The translations under genes and the position numbers were made by a program. A model generated the notes under the pieces. The model saw nothing but the letters and a program-made list of their open reading frames with translations, ran no database searches and had not been told where the DNA came from. Shown in pieces: positions 36,572 to 46,081 of a stretch of 64,000 nucleotides of DNA (its first letter is position 1; each line of letters begins with the position of its first letter). Source of the stretch: Bacillus sp. SM2101 (GTDB taxonomy: Bacteria; Bacillota; Bacilli; Bacillales; SM2101); contig NZ_JAEUFG010000019.1 in NCBI RefSeq assembly GCF_018588585.1, positions 1 through 64,000 on the forward strand, read 5' to 3'.

Positions 36572-37828
36572 ATGAAAAAGTTTTATTATGCTTCGTTCTT
36601 ATTTAGTGTTTTTCTTCTAGCTGGCTGTAATATTATTCAATCAAACGTCGAACTAATGAAACCACCTCAACTAGATAAGAAAAGGGCTAGTTTAAAAAGC
36701 ACGATCGATGCGCTATTACCTATCGATGCAACATTAATTACTCCATTGCAGACGCAAAGTAATAATACAATCACCTTAATAGACCTTGACGACGATAAAT
36801 ATGACGAAGGTGTAGTTTTTTATACAGAGAAAGAACAGTCTGAAACATTAATTGGCTTAATACTTAAACAGAATAACAACGATTGGGCAGTAGTTGATCA
36901 AATTGAACTTAACGGTCAATATATTGAAGAATTAACATTTTTCGACTTAACAAATAATGGACACCCTGAAGTAATTATCAGTTCTACAAGTGAAAATGGC
37001 TACAGTGAAAAACAAATGTCCATATTTCAATATAACGAGGGTATGCTAAAAGAAATTCTTAATACACCTCTATACACATATGTTATTGATGATCTAGACC
37101 AAGATAACCAATTAGATTTTATAGTAGTAAAATATGAACTAGAATCTACCAATCCTTATGTAGTCCCAATATTGTCCCTATATAACTTTCAGGATAACCA
37201 ACCTATAGTGCTTGATGAATTAAGGTTAAACTCCACACTTGGATTTTACAATGTCATTAATGGCTTTGTGACTGAATCAAAAAAAGGCGTGTTACTTGAT
37301 TATTCGCTTGGTCCTAATAGTTACAGTACTGAGATCATTACAGTAGAAAACAACACTCTTCAACAAGCATTTAATGATCAATTTAGATTCTACAAATTTA
37401 ATATGATAAATAGTGAGGACACTAATCATGACGGCATATTGGAAATAGCCGAGGAGCGAGTTCCAGCTTTTTACGAGGACATACATTATCGGATGATTCC
37501 TTATATCACCACATATTATGAATGGGATGGCCTTACCTCCCTATCCCTCGTTAATGAAAGGTATTATAACTATGAAAATGGGTTTTATTTTGAAATACCT
37601 TCAGAATGGGATAGTGACTTTACATTATTACAAGGTGATATAAGCTCTCGCATCACCTTTATTAAAGCAAGCAATGGAGAAAAGTTATTTGATATCACTA
37701 TTTCTCCTATATCTGAGGCACAACAAGCCAAAGAAGAATTCATGCTCGCTCGAACAAAAACGAGAGTTTTTTATACGTCATTTTTTGATAAAACACTCCA
37801 GAAGCATTTTAAGCTAATTCACTTTTAA
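36572..37828 (+). CDS. Lipoprotein with FG-GAP/VCBS-like repeats, paralogue 2
   Basis: This 418-residue lipoprotein has lipobox LLAGC and is the same length as its paralogue from the same relative start. Shared blocks include NVELMKPPQLD and ASLKS near the N-terminus, ITLIDLDDDKYDEGV and DDLDQDNQLDF in the propeller, and NGFYFEIP and KTRVFYTSF near the end. Its Ca2+ loops are less canonical than in paralogue 1. The start follows AAGGAGG. The response regulator starts 28 bases after its stop, so it is very likely cotranscribed with the two-component genes. Confidence 0.85.
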   Translation: MKKFYYASFLFSVFLLAGCNIIQSNVELMKPPQLDKKRASLKSTIDALLPIDATLITPLQTQSNNTITLIDLDDDKYDEGVVFYTEKEQSETLIGLILKQNNNDWAVVDQIELNGQYIEELTFFDLTNNGHPEVIISSTSENGYSEKQMSIFQYNEGMLKEILNTPLYTYVIDDLDQDNQLDFIVVKYELESTNPYVVPILSLYNFQDNQPIVLDELRLNSTLGFYNVINGFVTESKKGVLLDYSLGPNSYSTEIITVENNTLQQAFNDQFRFYKFNMINSEDTNHDGILEIAEERVPAFYEDIHYRMIPYITTYYEWDGLTSLSLVNERYYNYENGFYFEIPSEWDSDFTLLQGDISSRITFIKASNGEKLFDITISPISEAQQAKEEFMLARTKTRVFYTSFFDKTLQKHFKLIHF

Positions 37829-37856
37829 CTTCAGAAAGAGATTGGAGGGTGGACAC

Positions 37857-38561
37857 ATGTATACAATATTAGTAATAGAAGATGAAGAAAGTATTCGGAG
37901 CTTTATAACAATTAATTTAAAACGAGAAGGATATCACGTCCTTGAAGCAGATAACGGTGAAGAAGGCCTTTCAATCGCTCGTGAACATCCAGAAATTTCT
38001 ATTATTTTATTAGATATTATGTTACCTGGGATGGACGGGTTTGAGGTTTGTAAACATATTAGAGCGCAGAATGAAAGTGTTGGTATCATTATGCTAACAG
38101 CAAAAGTTCAAGAAGTTGACCGTGTACAAGGTTTAATTACTGGAGCTGATGATTATGTCAATAAACCATTCAGTCCGAAAGAACTATTAGCTCGAATTAA
38201 ATCGTTAATTAGAAGGGTTAACATGTTAACTAAGAAAATTTCGCAACCTAACAATGTTAATAATGATTTATTTATGGAACTTTTCCCTCAGAAAAAGCAA
38301 GTTAAAAAAGGAGATCAACTTATAGACTTAACACCGACCGAATTTGCTTTATTAAAGCTACTTATCGAGAACAAAGAACAGCCTTTTAATCGCAATGATT
38401 TACTTGATGAAGTATGGGGGCTTGATTATCCAGGTGATACAAAAATAGTTGATGTAAATATTCGTAGACTGCGACAAAAAATCGAAAAAGACCCTTCTCA
38501 CCCTACTCTTATATCCACAGTTTGGGGTTACGGATACCAGTGGAGCGATAAAGAAATATGA
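37857..38561 (+). CDS. OmpR/PhoB-family response regulator
   Basis: This 234-residue regulator starts at ATG 37857, 7 bases after GGAGGG. The receiver has acidic residues IEDEE (7-11), phospho-acceptor Asp53 (LLDIMLPGMDG), Thr in MLTAKVQ and Lys in NKPFSP. The DNA-binding winged helix (about 130-230) ends STVWGYGYQW. The kinase gene overlaps by 4 bases (ATGA). Downstream of the lipoprotein pair, it probably regulates them or responds to them. It is not closely similar to the other OmpR-type regulator of this window. Confidence 0.95.
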   Translation: MYTILVIEDEESIRSFITINLKREGYHVLEADNGEEGLSIAREHPEISIILLDIMLPGMDGFEVCKHIRAQNESVGIIMLTAKVQEVDRVQGLITGADDYVNKPFSPKELLARIKSLIRRVNMLTKKISQPNNVNNDLFMELFPQKKQVKKGDQLIDLTPTEFALLKLLIENKEQPFNRNDLLDEVWGLDYPGDTKIVDVNIRRLRQKIEKDPSHPTLISTVWGYGYQWSDKEI

Positions 38562-39952
38562 TTACTGGAATTAAGAGACGCATTGTTATACATTATACGC
38601 TTGTTATTTTATTAACAGTAGCGCTATTTGAAGGTATTTTTATCGGTATCATTCACTTTTATTATTATGATGGGATAGAAAAATCATTAATTAACCATGC
38701 AGAAATTTCAGCTTCCTTAGCTAATCGACAAATGAATATTACAAAACAGAATTTGGATCAGAACTTGTCCATTATTCGAGATAACCTTATACATGAAGGA
38801 GCAGATTTACAAGTCATAAACGAAGAAGGAAGAGTTTTAACTACATCGAGTGGCTTTGGAATTGAATCGCTTATTAAAACAAAAGATGTACAAGAGGCAT
38901 TAAGGGGCAAAACAATTTCTTGGTATATGAATAACGATGTAGCAAATGAAAGACTGCTCGCTGTTTCTACTCCCCTCATAGATGAGGGTGAACCTTATGC
39001 TGTGATTCGCTATATTACTTCCTTAGAAGAAGTAGATCGGACAGTTCAAAATATCTATTGGATATCAATTAGTATAGGTGCTGTCGTTATGATTGCAACC
39101 TTTCTTATTAGTTATACTTTAGCCAACTCCATTGCTAAGCCAATCTATGAATTAACAGGCGCAACAAAAAAAATTGCGAAAGGTAATTTTGAAAGTAGAA
39201 TAGAAGAATCTTACATTGATGAAATTGGTACACTAGCAAAGACCTTTAATTATATGGCTGAAGAATTAACGAAAAATGATAAAATGAAAAACGAATTTAT
39301 ATCTTCAGTATCCCACGAAATTCGCACACCCCTTACAAGTATTAAAGGGTGGAGTGAAACAATGCTCTCTGGGGACTTAGCAAATAAAGAAGAGACAACT
39401 CTTGGACTATCAATAATTCAAAAGGAAACAGATCGATTAATAGGCTTAGTAGAAGACTTGTTAGATTTCTCTGCATATAACAGAGATTCGATTAGATTAA
39501 ATTTATCAACTACAGACCTTTCAAGACTAATTAATGATGTAACTTCTCAAATGAAAGCAAAGGCATCAAACAAACATATTTCAATAATCTTCGATACCTC
39601 AGATACCCAAGTATTAAGTGAGATCGATCCGAATCGTATGAAGCAAGTGCTCATTAATTTACTGGATAATGCGATTAAATATTCTCCACAAAACAGTAGC
39701 ATTACTATTACATGTACTGAAACGAATGATAATGTAATCGTTACTGTAATGGACGAAGGCAACGGTATTGAGGAAGAAGAAATATCTAACATTACGAAAA
39801 TGTTTTATCAAACAAATGCCCACAAAGAAGGAACAGGCCTTGGACTTGCAATATCTCAAAAAATAATTGATCTTCATCACGGCACTCTTAACATTCAAAG
39901 TAAAATTAATGAGGGAACTACCATTTCTGTTACCATCCCGAAAAAGAAGTGA
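38558..39952 (+). CDS. Sensor histidine kinase (dCACHE/PAS-like sensor, HAMP, HisKA)
   Basis: This 464-residue kinase has two membrane helices (about 10-32 and 165-187) flanking an extracytoplasmic domain of about 130 residues, which ends in the PhoR/ResE-like stretch LLAVSTPLIDEGEPYAVIRY. HAMP follows (about 188-240), then His253 in SVSHEIRTPLTS and HATPase_c with N-box LLDNAIKYS, DEGNGI and GLGLAI. It is coupled to the regulator by an ATGA overlap and ends in a strong terminator. With the lipoproteins it forms a four-gene module. The signal is unknown. Confidence 0.94.
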   Translation: MITGIKRRIVIHYTLVILLTVALFEGIFIGIIHFYYYDGIEKSLINHAEISASLANRQMNITKQNLDQNLSIIRDNLIHEGADLQVINEEGRVLTTSSGFGIESLIKTKDVQEALRGKTISWYMNNDVANERLLAVSTPLIDEGEPYAVIRYITSLEEVDRTVQNIYWISISIGAVVMIATFLISYTLANSIAKPIYELTGATKKIAKGNFESRIEESYIDEIGTLAKTFNYMAEELTKNDKMKNEFISSVSHEIRTPLTSIKGWSETMLSGDLANKEETTLGLSIIQKETDRLIGLVEDLLDFSAYNRDSIRLNLSTTDLSRLINDVTSQMKAKASNKHISIIFDTSDTQVLSEIDPNRMKQVLINLLDNAIKYSPQNSSITITCTETNDNVIVTVMDEGNGIEEEEISNITKMFYQTNAHKEGTGLGLAISQKIIDLHHGTLNIQSKINEGTTISVTIPKKK

Positions 39953-39984
39953 AAAAACTGATGGAGAATTGTTGCAATGATAAG

Positions 39985-40030
39985 AAAAATACTATGTTGT
40001 TGGAAGGTATCCATCAACATAGTATTTTTT
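39985..40030. terminator. Bidirectional terminator between the kinase gene and the nap operon
   Basis: AAAAATACTATGTTG and CAACATAGTATTTTT form a perfect 15-bp stem with A/T flanks that give U-tails on both strands. It ends the lipoprotein/two-component operon and overlaps the stop codon of napH. Confidence 0.92.
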
Positions 40031-40883
40031 ATGCTTTTATCCGCTCATCGTTCCAATACTCGTTTTTGAGATTATCGCTTTTTCGCATCGCTATTATTAA
40101 GGCGTTTGTTGGACAGTGATCAACACACATGCCACAAAGGCTACAATCACCTGCTGATACATATTGCTCTTCACGATTAATTGCAGGTTCTAAGATATCT
40201 GGATCAGCGAAGCAAACTTGTCGACAACGATCACAGCCCGTACATAAATCATGGTCAAATTTCACACGAAACATTCCAACTCTACCAATGGCTTGATAGA
40301 AGCCACCAAGAGGACAAATATATCGACACCAGCCTCTTTTAGAAATGAATAGGTCAAATAACATGATAAAGAGCAATAGCCAAAAACCAACTCCACCAGT
40401 GAATAACATGTTTCGCATCGTAAATCCGATTGGTGAGAAAACCTCAAATACTGGTACACTAATTACGAATGATAATAGTAGAACAAGTCCAGCAAAGTAT
40501 ACCTTTAAATGCCTATCCATGTGTTTATCAGGCAACTGGATAATTCCCCTAATTTTATCAATGAAATCTAACATCGTATTGACTGGACATACCCAACTAC
40601 AAAATACTCTCCCACGGATCAGTACATAAAACAGCAAAATAATTAACGCACTACCGATAAAAGTTAAATGAAAGGTTTTTGAAGCAAGCATAACTTGTAG
40701 TGTAGCAAAAGGATCTGATAGAACAATTCCAAATAAACTAGAGGATGATAATGAACCGAAAAAGAAGTTATCACCCTCAACTTCTACGAAAAACAATGGA
40801 GAAAGAAACAACAATAAAATTGAAAACTGCACGAACCTTCGTACAACTGTCCATTTACGATATGTTTTTCTTTTCGATCTCAT
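40029..40883 (-). CDS. napH: NapH-type membrane ferredoxin (quinol oxidase component of Nap)
   Basis: NapH is an integral membrane Fe-S protein that passes electrons from menaquinol toward NapG and the periplasmic-type reductase. Four helices are predicted, with cytoplasmic CxxxCP motifs (FCSWVCPVN and WCRYICPLG) typical of NapH/NosR. Two 4Fe-4S motifs lie near the C-terminus (CTGCDRCRQVC and CSLCGMCVDHCP). The frame opens at GTG 40898, but ATG 40883 is better spaced from GTGAGG (284 residues). It is the last gene of the cluster, separated from tatA by 180 bases, so it may also have its own promoter. Confidence 0.92.
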   Translation of the reverse strand: MRSKRKTYRKWTVVRRFVQFSILLLFLSPLFFVEVEGDNFFFGSLSSSSLFGIVLSDPFATLQVMLASKTFHLTFIGSALIILLFYVLIRGRVFCSWVCPVNTMLDFIDKIRGIIQLPDKHMDRHLKVYFAGLVLLLSFVISVPVFEVFSPIGFTMRNMLFTGGVGFWLLLFIMLFDLFISKRGWCRYICPLGGFYQAIGRVGMFRVKFDHDLCTGCDRCRQVCFADPDILEPAINREEQYVSAGDCSLCGMCVDHCPTNALIIAMRKSDNLKNEYWNDERIKA

Positions 40884-41063
40884 CCATCTCATCCTCACAT
40901 GAGGTTCCTTGTTATCATTATATATATTTAAGGTTTTATACGGTTGACATTACTTTAAAGATGAGAAGACATCTGAACTCTAGTTGAAATTAAATTATTG
41001 TTTACTTAGAAAACACACATTTTTTTAGAAAATTAACAGACCTTCCTTAAGTACTTGAAAGCG

Positions 41064-41279
41064 TTATTGTTTTACTGACTCTGTGCTTTCCTCAATAACC
41101 TGCTTTGCTTCTATCACTTCTTTGCCTGTATCATCAACTAATTCTTTTGTTGCTTTTTTAAATTCTTTTAATGTTGACCCTACTGCTCTCCCCAATTCTG
41201 GAAGCTTGTTAGGTCCAAATATGACAAGAGCAAGGATGAGAATAAGGATAAGACCTGGTACACCAATATTCGATAACAT
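41064..41279 (-). CDS. tatA: Twin-arginine translocase subunit TatA
   Basis: This 71-residue protein has one N-terminal membrane helix (about 8-22), the [14 protein letters not shown] hinge and an amphipathic, Lys/Glu-rich helix followed by a charged tail, exactly the TatA/E plan. ATG 41279 lies 8 bases after GGAGGG. No tatC is in the window. Its place inside the nap cluster, between two Fe-S protein genes, suggests it helps export NapA and the Tat-dependent ferredoxin, both of which carry twin-arginine signals. Confidence 0.95.
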   Translation of the reverse strand: MLSNIGVPGLILILILALVIFGPNKLPELGRAVGSTLKEFKKATKELVDDTGKEVIEAKQVIEESTESVKQ

Positions 41280-41301
41280 ACGTGATCCCTCCAAAGTAAG
41301 C

Positions 41302-41856
41302 TTATATAGTATTTACAAATATCCCTTTGTACTGTTGAATACAGCTAGAAACACACAGTCCGCATCCATTACAAAGCTTATCATCAACTGTAGGTTTCCC
41401 ATTTATTATCTTTAATGCCCCATCAATAGGACATGACCTCACACAGTAATCACACATCACTTCACGAAAAGCCAAACAATTTTGTTGTTTGATTTCAGCT
41501 TTGCCTATGGCAGGGTTTTGCATCAAGCCATCTTTACTTAACGCGCTTGTAGGGCAATGATCAATACACTTTTCACAAAAAGTACATGCAATATCATTAG
41601 GATCAAGATAGGGAGTGTTGGTAAGCTTTGCTCCGTGTTTCATTGAAAAAAGAGATATCGTATTTTCTGGACATACATCTTTACAGATACCACAACGAGT
41701 ACACGAAGTTAAAAAGGCTAATTCACTTTCTGCACCTGGAGGTCGAATAAAATCTCTCTCTTGTTCTATTTGTGGTGCGATAAAATTCCCTATAAAGCCG
41801 ATTGTAGAACTGATGTTAAGTGAAAAGAAACTGCGCCTAGTCATTTTCTCTTTCAT
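41302..41856 (-). CDS. NapG/NapF-like 4Fe-4S ferredoxin with Tat signal
   Basis: This 184-residue polyferredoxin starts with [14 protein letters not shown], a twin-arginine signal, and then has the NapG/MauM hallmark RPPGAESE. Four 4Fe-4S motifs follow: [33 protein letters not shown] and [11 protein letters not shown]. Its ATG overlaps the napD stop (ATGA), so translation is coupled. It is the second NapG-type protein in the cluster. By position it could be called napF, but NapF is normally cytoplasmic, so the exported NapG-type role is more likely. Confidence 0.88.
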   Translation of the reverse strand: MKEKMTRRSFFSLNISSTIGFIGNFIAPQIEQERDFIRPPGAESELAFLTSCTRCGICKDVCPENTISLFSMKHGAKLTNTPYLDPNDIACTFCEKCIDHCPTSALSKDGLMQNPAIGKAEIKQQNCLAFREVMCDYCVRSCPIDGALKIINGKPTVDDKLCNGCGLCVSSCIQQYKGIFVNTI

Positions 41857-42113
41857 TGTAAAACATCTACCTCAGAGATTTGTTGCCCCTCAAAATTTGT
41901 ATACACAAGACATACCGTAAGTACACCCTCAATTCCCTCAAATAACTTCGATGTTTCGTAGCTATCATTAATCGTATCTGCCTCTAGAGTAATGATTACC
42001 TTTGATTCAGCTTCAATATGATGTACCTCTACTCCAGAAATTTTTTCAAGTTCGGTTGCAGCTTCCCTTGCTTTTCCTATAATCGTCTCAATAAGGATGC
42101 CAGAAATCACCAT
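41853..42113 (-). CDS. napD: NapD-like chaperone for NapA maturation
   Basis: This 86-residue ferredoxin-fold protein is made of two short beta-alpha-beta units (MVISGILIETIIGKAREAA and VIITLEADTINDSYETSKLF), like NapD, which binds the NapA Tat signal and prevents premature export. ATG 42113 lies 8 bases after AAAGGGGGAG; the frame opens 7 codons earlier. It overlaps the following ferredoxin gene. It is separated from napB by a 250-bp spacer with a strong inverted repeat. Confidence 0.88.
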   Translation of the reverse strand: MVISGILIETIIGKAREAATELEKISGVEVHHIEAESKVIITLEADTINDSYETSKLFEGIEGVLTVCLVYTNFEGQQISEVDVLQ

Positions 42114-42162
42114 AAAATCTCCCCCTTTACACATACATCTTCTGAAAAATAAATAAAACTGA

Positions 42163-42230
42163 CCTCACATTAGATAAAATCTATATGCTGATTAATTTTT
42201 ACTCTTGTACAGCATATTGAAATTGTGAGG
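42163..42230 (-). other. Structured spacer RNA between napB and napD
   Basis: CCTCACA (42163-42169) pairs with TGTGAGG (42224-42230), and inside it ATATGCTG (42183-42190) pairs with CAGCATAT (42210-42217). Together they form an interrupted stem-loop inside the nap transcript, 130 bases after the napB stop. It may be a processing site, partial terminator or stability element that sets the ratio of structural to accessory proteins. A further stretch (42262-42296, TTGTTGTTTTTTCGTAGACA) faintly resembles the MITE left end. Confidence 0.45.
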
Positions 42231-42363
42231 CCTGTTGTACTACTTATGACATATTTTTCATGATATATTTTGTCTGTATTGTTGTTTTTTCGTAGACAGC
42301 AAAGTTTTTCTTTAGAAACTTACAACCACCTTTACCTCGTTGTATTGATATAATATTTTTCAT

Positions 42364-42777
42364 TTATGGTTGGTTAAAAGCAGGTTTTGTATCGTTTTGT
42401 GTAGCATGGCACTGAATACAGTTATCTCTATAGATTGGATTGCCTATTTTGTCATCTACATAATGGTCGGCAGGCGGTGTAGGCGCACCTGTTGCTTCAT
42501 TTCCATGACATGCAGTACAGCTTTCATATCGTAACTCAGGGTTCCATCTGTCAATATGGTCATCTGGTTGCATTGGTGGTGCTCCTTGTAATACCATCGA
42601 TGCAGCATCTTCTCTGTCATCAGATGATAATTGTGGTAATGTGACCGTCTCAACAGCAGGCTCTTCAGTTACTTCTGGTTCTGTTTGCTGCACCGGATCT
42701 GCAGTATCATTAGAACAACCAATAAGACTAAAGACTAATACAGTAATTACAAATAATAACAAATTTCTTTTTTTCAT
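42364..42777 (-). CDS. napB: NapB-like diheme cytochrome c, lipoprotein form
   Basis: This 137-residue electron donor to NapA has two heme c motifs, CTACH (87-91) and CIQCH (120-124), with additional His residues (such as His74 and His105) that may be the distal axial ligands. Unlike the soluble proteobacterial subunit, the signal peptide ends in a lipobox (FSLIGC, Cys21) followed by a Pro/Glu/Thr-rich tether, so it should be lipid-anchored on the outer face of the membrane. The start follows AGGGGGTG. It lies 11 bases after napA. Confidence 0.93.
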   Translation of the reverse strand: MKKRNLLLFVITVLVFSLIGCSNDTADPVQQTEPEVTEEPAVETVTLPQLSSDDREDAASMVLQGAPPMQPDDHIDRWNPELRYESCTACHGNEATGAPTPPADHYVDDKIGNPIYRDNCIQCHATQNDTKPAFNQP

Positions 42778-42788
42778 GTGCTCACCCC

Positions 42789-45344
42789 CTAAGCCTTTTC
42801 AATCTTAACTGCACATTTTTTATAGTCGGGTTGTTTAGAAATCGGACAATATGTGTCTAGTGTTGCTAAATTAATTAATGTTTCTTCCGCAAAGAATGGT
42901 ACGTAGATAAGACCTTTAGGTGGATTTCCACGCCCTTTTGTCGTAGCTTTCACTTTCACTTCACCACGACGTGTAATAACCTTGACCATATCACCTGTTT
43001 TTATGCCCAATGCTTCTGCATCCTCAGGGTGAATTTCACAAAATGCCTCAGGTACTGCTCGGTGTAATTCTGGAACACGTCTTGTCATCGAACCGCTATG
43101 CCAATGCTCCAACACGCGACCAGTGCATAACCAAAACGGATACTCTTTATCTGGAATCTCAGATGCATCCTCAAATGGACGGAAGAAAATCGTAGGTCTA
43201 TGATCAGTAGATTTATAAAAATCAATGTCTTTATATCTTCCTGGTTGACCGAATTCCTCAATATTGTATTGGTCAAAACCGTCCTCTTGTTTTCCATACG
43301 AATAACGCCAATTTGTTTCGAGCCATTCGCCATTCACTTCACGAACAGGCCAGCATATACCGTGTTGCTTAAAGTACTCTTCATATGGTGCTAACTGTTT
43401 TGCTTTAGTCTTTAATTGCTTGCCGAGCTCCTGTACTTCAGGATTTTCATGCGTATGTGGATTAGAGAACATTCGGTACTCTTCCCAAAGTATTTTGTTT
43501 ACTTCATGCTGGTCCTCAAGTAAATCATTTTTGTCATAATCCCAAATATTGCCGAATATAACATCAAAGGCATCTTTATCACCTATTTTTTTACCTTCAA
43601 GCACACGTTTTGCTACTTGAACAATTGCCCATAAATCCCATTTTGCCTCACCTGGCGGTTCAGTACATTTTTCAAAAACATTACTACGTCTTTCAGCATT
43701 ACCAAATTGTCCTTCTCTCTCCACCCACATGGATGCTGGAAAAACAACATCTGCCATCTCAGTTGAACGAGTCGGATAAACTTCAGATACGACGATAAAT
43801 CCATCCTTCACACCTTTTCCGTCAGGGTCATTCCCTCTGAAGCGGTTGAGCTTAGGCATCGTTTGTCCCCAGTTGTTTGACATACTCCACATAAACTTAA
43901 CATTTCCGTTACCCAATTCTCGGAACATTTTGACCGTATGATATCCTGGTGTTTCAATCGGATCTAAGTATCCTTTTGGAAGATTCCAAATCAATTCACT
44001 AAATTGTCTATGTTCCGGTTTTTTCACCTCTAAGTCAGCTGGTAGACGATGTGCAAATACACCAACCTCCCGAGCTGTCCCACACGCACTTGGTTGGCCC
44101 GTTAATGAAAATGGGCCGTTACCAGGTTTACTTATTTTACCAGTCATAAGGTGAAGGTTGTATACTAAATTGTTAATCCAAGTCCCTCTTGTATGCTGGT
44201 TCATTCCCATCGTCCAAAGTGACATGATTTTTTTATTCGGATCAGCGAACTCTTTTGCTAATTCTTCAATCTGTTCAGCTGGAACACCAGATAATTCTGC
44301 GGCCTTTTCAAGCGTGTATTCACTCACCATTTGTTTATATTCTTCAAATGTTATATTCCAGTCTTTCCCTGCAACCTTTCCAACCTCTGTAGCTTCATAA
44401 TTGTCATCGAATGTATGACCAAGGTTTTCGGTACCTGCTTTGAACTGACAATGTTCTTCAACAAACTTCTTGTCATACGCATCATTGACTATGAGATAGT
44501 TGGCGATAGCATTCGCAATAGCTAAATCCGTTTGCGGTCTAAAGACAAGTACGGATTCCGCAGTTTCAGAAGTACGGGATGGTCTCGTTGTTAAGTCATA
44601 ATGTTTGACATTCGTACCACTTAATTTTCTTGCAGTTAGACGTGAATATAGAACTGGGTGCATCTCTGCCATATTTGCTCCCCATGTGACAAAAACATCA
44701 GCTTCATCTAAATCACGATAAGATCCCATTGGTTCATCTGATTGGAATGTCTTCATAAATCCAGCAACTGCACTTGCCATACAAAGACGTGCATTTGGAT
44801 CAATATTATTATTTAACAATCCTATTTTCCATAACTTCACTGATGCATACCCTTCAGTGATCGTCTGTTGACCTGATCCCCAAAAGGCAATAGATTTAGG
44901 GTCTTTAGCGTGATTGTCTTTTAATTTATTTGCAACTAAATCTAAAGCTTCTTCCCAAGATGCCTCTCGAAAACCTTCCATCGTCCCTTTTTTACTTTTG
45001 TCTTCTCTAATTAATGGCTTCGTTAAGCGATCTTTGCCAAAAAGAATCTTTCCTACGTAATACCCTTTAATACAATTTAAGCCACGACTCGAACGGTTGT
45101 CAGGATCACCTTTTGTGGCAACAACTTTACCATCTTTTACACCAACGAGTACTCCACAACCAGTCCCACAGAAGCGACATACCGTTGATTTCCATTCATC
45201 AGGTTCAACGTTAGCCATTTCCTGTACGACAGGATCATTTTGTGGTTCTACTGGTGTTGTCGCTTCATCCTTTTTACAGCCTGCAACTGCTAATGTTGCG
45301 GAAACTGCAGTTGCTTTTAATAAAGATCTGCGTGTTAACTCCAT
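42789..45344 (-). CDS. napA: Periplasmic-type nitrate reductase catalytic subunit (Tat lipoprotein)
   Basis: NapA reduces nitrate at a bis-MGD molybdenum centre, here outside the membrane. The 851 residues begin with a twin-arginine signal (LTRRSLLKA) that ends in a lipobox (VAGC, Cys23), so it is probably exported folded and then lipidated. One 4Fe-4S cluster is held by Cys56, Cys59, Cys63 and Cys91 ([11 protein letters not shown]). The Mo ligand is predicted as Cys188 in ARLCMASAV, the position typical of NapA/formate-dehydrogenase-type enzymes; NarG uses Asp instead. The start follows GGGGGAGGAG. A dissimilatory or redox-balancing role is inferred from the cluster. Confidence 0.95.
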   Translation of the reverse strand: MELTRRSLLKATAVSATLAVAGCKKDEATTPVEPQNDPVVQEMANVEPDEWKSTVCRFCGTGCGVLVGVKDGKVVATKGDPDNRSSRGLNCIKGYYVGKILFGKDRLTKPLIREDKSKKGTMEGFREASWEEALDLVANKLKDNHAKDPKSIAFWGSGQQTITEGYASVKLWKIGLLNNNIDPNARLCMASAVAGFMKTFQSDEPMGSYRDLDEADVFVTWGANMAEMHPVLYSRLTARKLSGTNVKHYDLTTRPSRTSETAESVLVFRPQTDLAIANAIANYLIVNDAYDKKFVEEHCQFKAGTENLGHTFDDNYEATEVGKVAGKDWNITFEEYKQMVSEYTLEKAAELSGVPAEQIEELAKEFADPNKKIMSLWTMGMNQHTRGTWINNLVYNLHLMTGKISKPGNGPFSLTGQPSACGTAREVGVFAHRLPADLEVKKPEHRQFSELIWNLPKGYLDPIETPGYHTVKMFRELGNGNVKFMWSMSNNWGQTMPKLNRFRGNDPDGKGVKDGFIVVSEVYPTRSTEMADVVFPASMWVEREGQFGNAERRSNVFEKCTEPPGEAKWDLWAIVQVAKRVLEGKKIGDKDAFDVIFGNIWDYDKNDLLEDQHEVNKILWEEYRMFSNPHTHENPEVQELGKQLKTKAKQLAPYEEYFKQHGICWPVREVNGEWLETNWRYSYGKQEDGFDQYNIEEFGQPGRYKDIDFYKSTDHRPTIFFRPFEDASEIPDKEYPFWLCTGRVLEHWHSGSMTRRVPELHRAVPEAFCEIHPEDAEALGIKTGDMVKVITRRGEVKVKATTKGRGNPPKGLIYVPFFAEETLINLATLDTYCPISKQPDYKKCAVKIEKA

Positions 45345-45390
45345 TAAATAACTCCTCCCCCATTACAAATTCTGTTTCTTTTTATAAAAG

Positions 45391-45978
45391 CTAAAACAAT
45401 CCTCTTACTTCTCGTGGCTTCACACGAATTGCAACAGGATTGTCAACAACACATCTTTGTTCACAAATCCCACATCCTACACATTTATCGACATCAATGA
45501 TTGGGGCGAACACTGCATGAATATCGTCACCGGGTTTTAGGTAAATATCTAATTTAATCGCTTCATCAATAAGCGGACATTCGCGATAACATACTTCACA
45601 ACGCACCCCCTCATAAGCGATACAATGTTCAGGATCAATGATTGCTGTTCCCATTTGAACGTCTTCAACTTGGTTAATTCCAGATAAGGCAGTTGTAGGA
45701 CAAACCTCAACACAAGGGAAATCTTCACATAATCTACAAGGATTTTCTCTAGCTTCAATAAATGGTGTACCTAAGCCGAAACCATGCGCCTCAGTACCCA
45801 TCTTAATGCTGTCATACGGACATGCTTGATTACACTTTCCACAACGTACACATAGTGCTAAAAATTCATCTTCTTCAGCTGCTCCAGGAGGACGAAGAAC
45901 AGTTTTGTTTCCACCTTTCATAAGTGAAAGTAATTCGTAAGCAGCTAGACCACCTATTAATGTTTTTAGCAGATTCAT
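45391..45978 (-). CDS. napG: NapG-like 4Fe-4S ferredoxin (no twin-arginine motif)
   Basis: This polyferredoxin has the RPPGAAEE block and four 4Fe-4S motifs (CVRCGKCNQACP, CRLCEDFPCVEVCP, CEVCYRECP, CVGCGICEQRC), the NapG/MauM arrangement. The open frame runs back to 46158, but its first 60 residues are unlike the family. ATG 45978 (195 residues) gives the N-terminus MNLLKTLIGGLAAYELLSLM, a hydrophobic segment without twin arginines. A strong AAGGAGGGGGG lies 18 bases upstream, so a non-ATG start 2-4 codons earlier is possible. It is the first gene of the nap operon. Confidence 0.88.
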   Translation of the reverse strand: MNLLKTLIGGLAAYELLSLMKGGNKTVLRPPGAAEEDEFLALCVRCGKCNQACPYDSIKMGTEAHGFGLGTPFIEARENPCRLCEDFPCVEVCPTTALSGINQVEDVQMGTAIIDPEHCIAYEGVRCEVCYRECPLIDEAIKLDIYLKPGDDIHAVFAPIIDVDKCVGCGICEQRCVVDNPVAIRVKPREVRGLF

Positions 45979-46065
45979 ACCTTTCAGAATGATCCCCCCT
46001 CCTTGAGCAAAGATCTTAAAAACATTACTATCATAATAAAAGTACCATTTTAAATAATTGAAAAA

Positions 46066-46081
46066 TGTGATAAATCTCACA
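46066..46081 (-). promoter_or_regulatory. Fnr box upstream of the nap operon
   Basis: TGTGATAAATCTCACA is a perfect TGTGA-N6-TCACA palindrome, the consensus of Bacillus Fnr/CRP-family regulators. It lies about 90-100 bases upstream of napG. An AT-rich -10-like TATTAT (46033-46038 on the minus strand) is placed so that the box would be near -41 to -47, an activating position. The gap 45979-46363 holds this region and otherwise AT-rich sequence. Confidence 0.75.
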
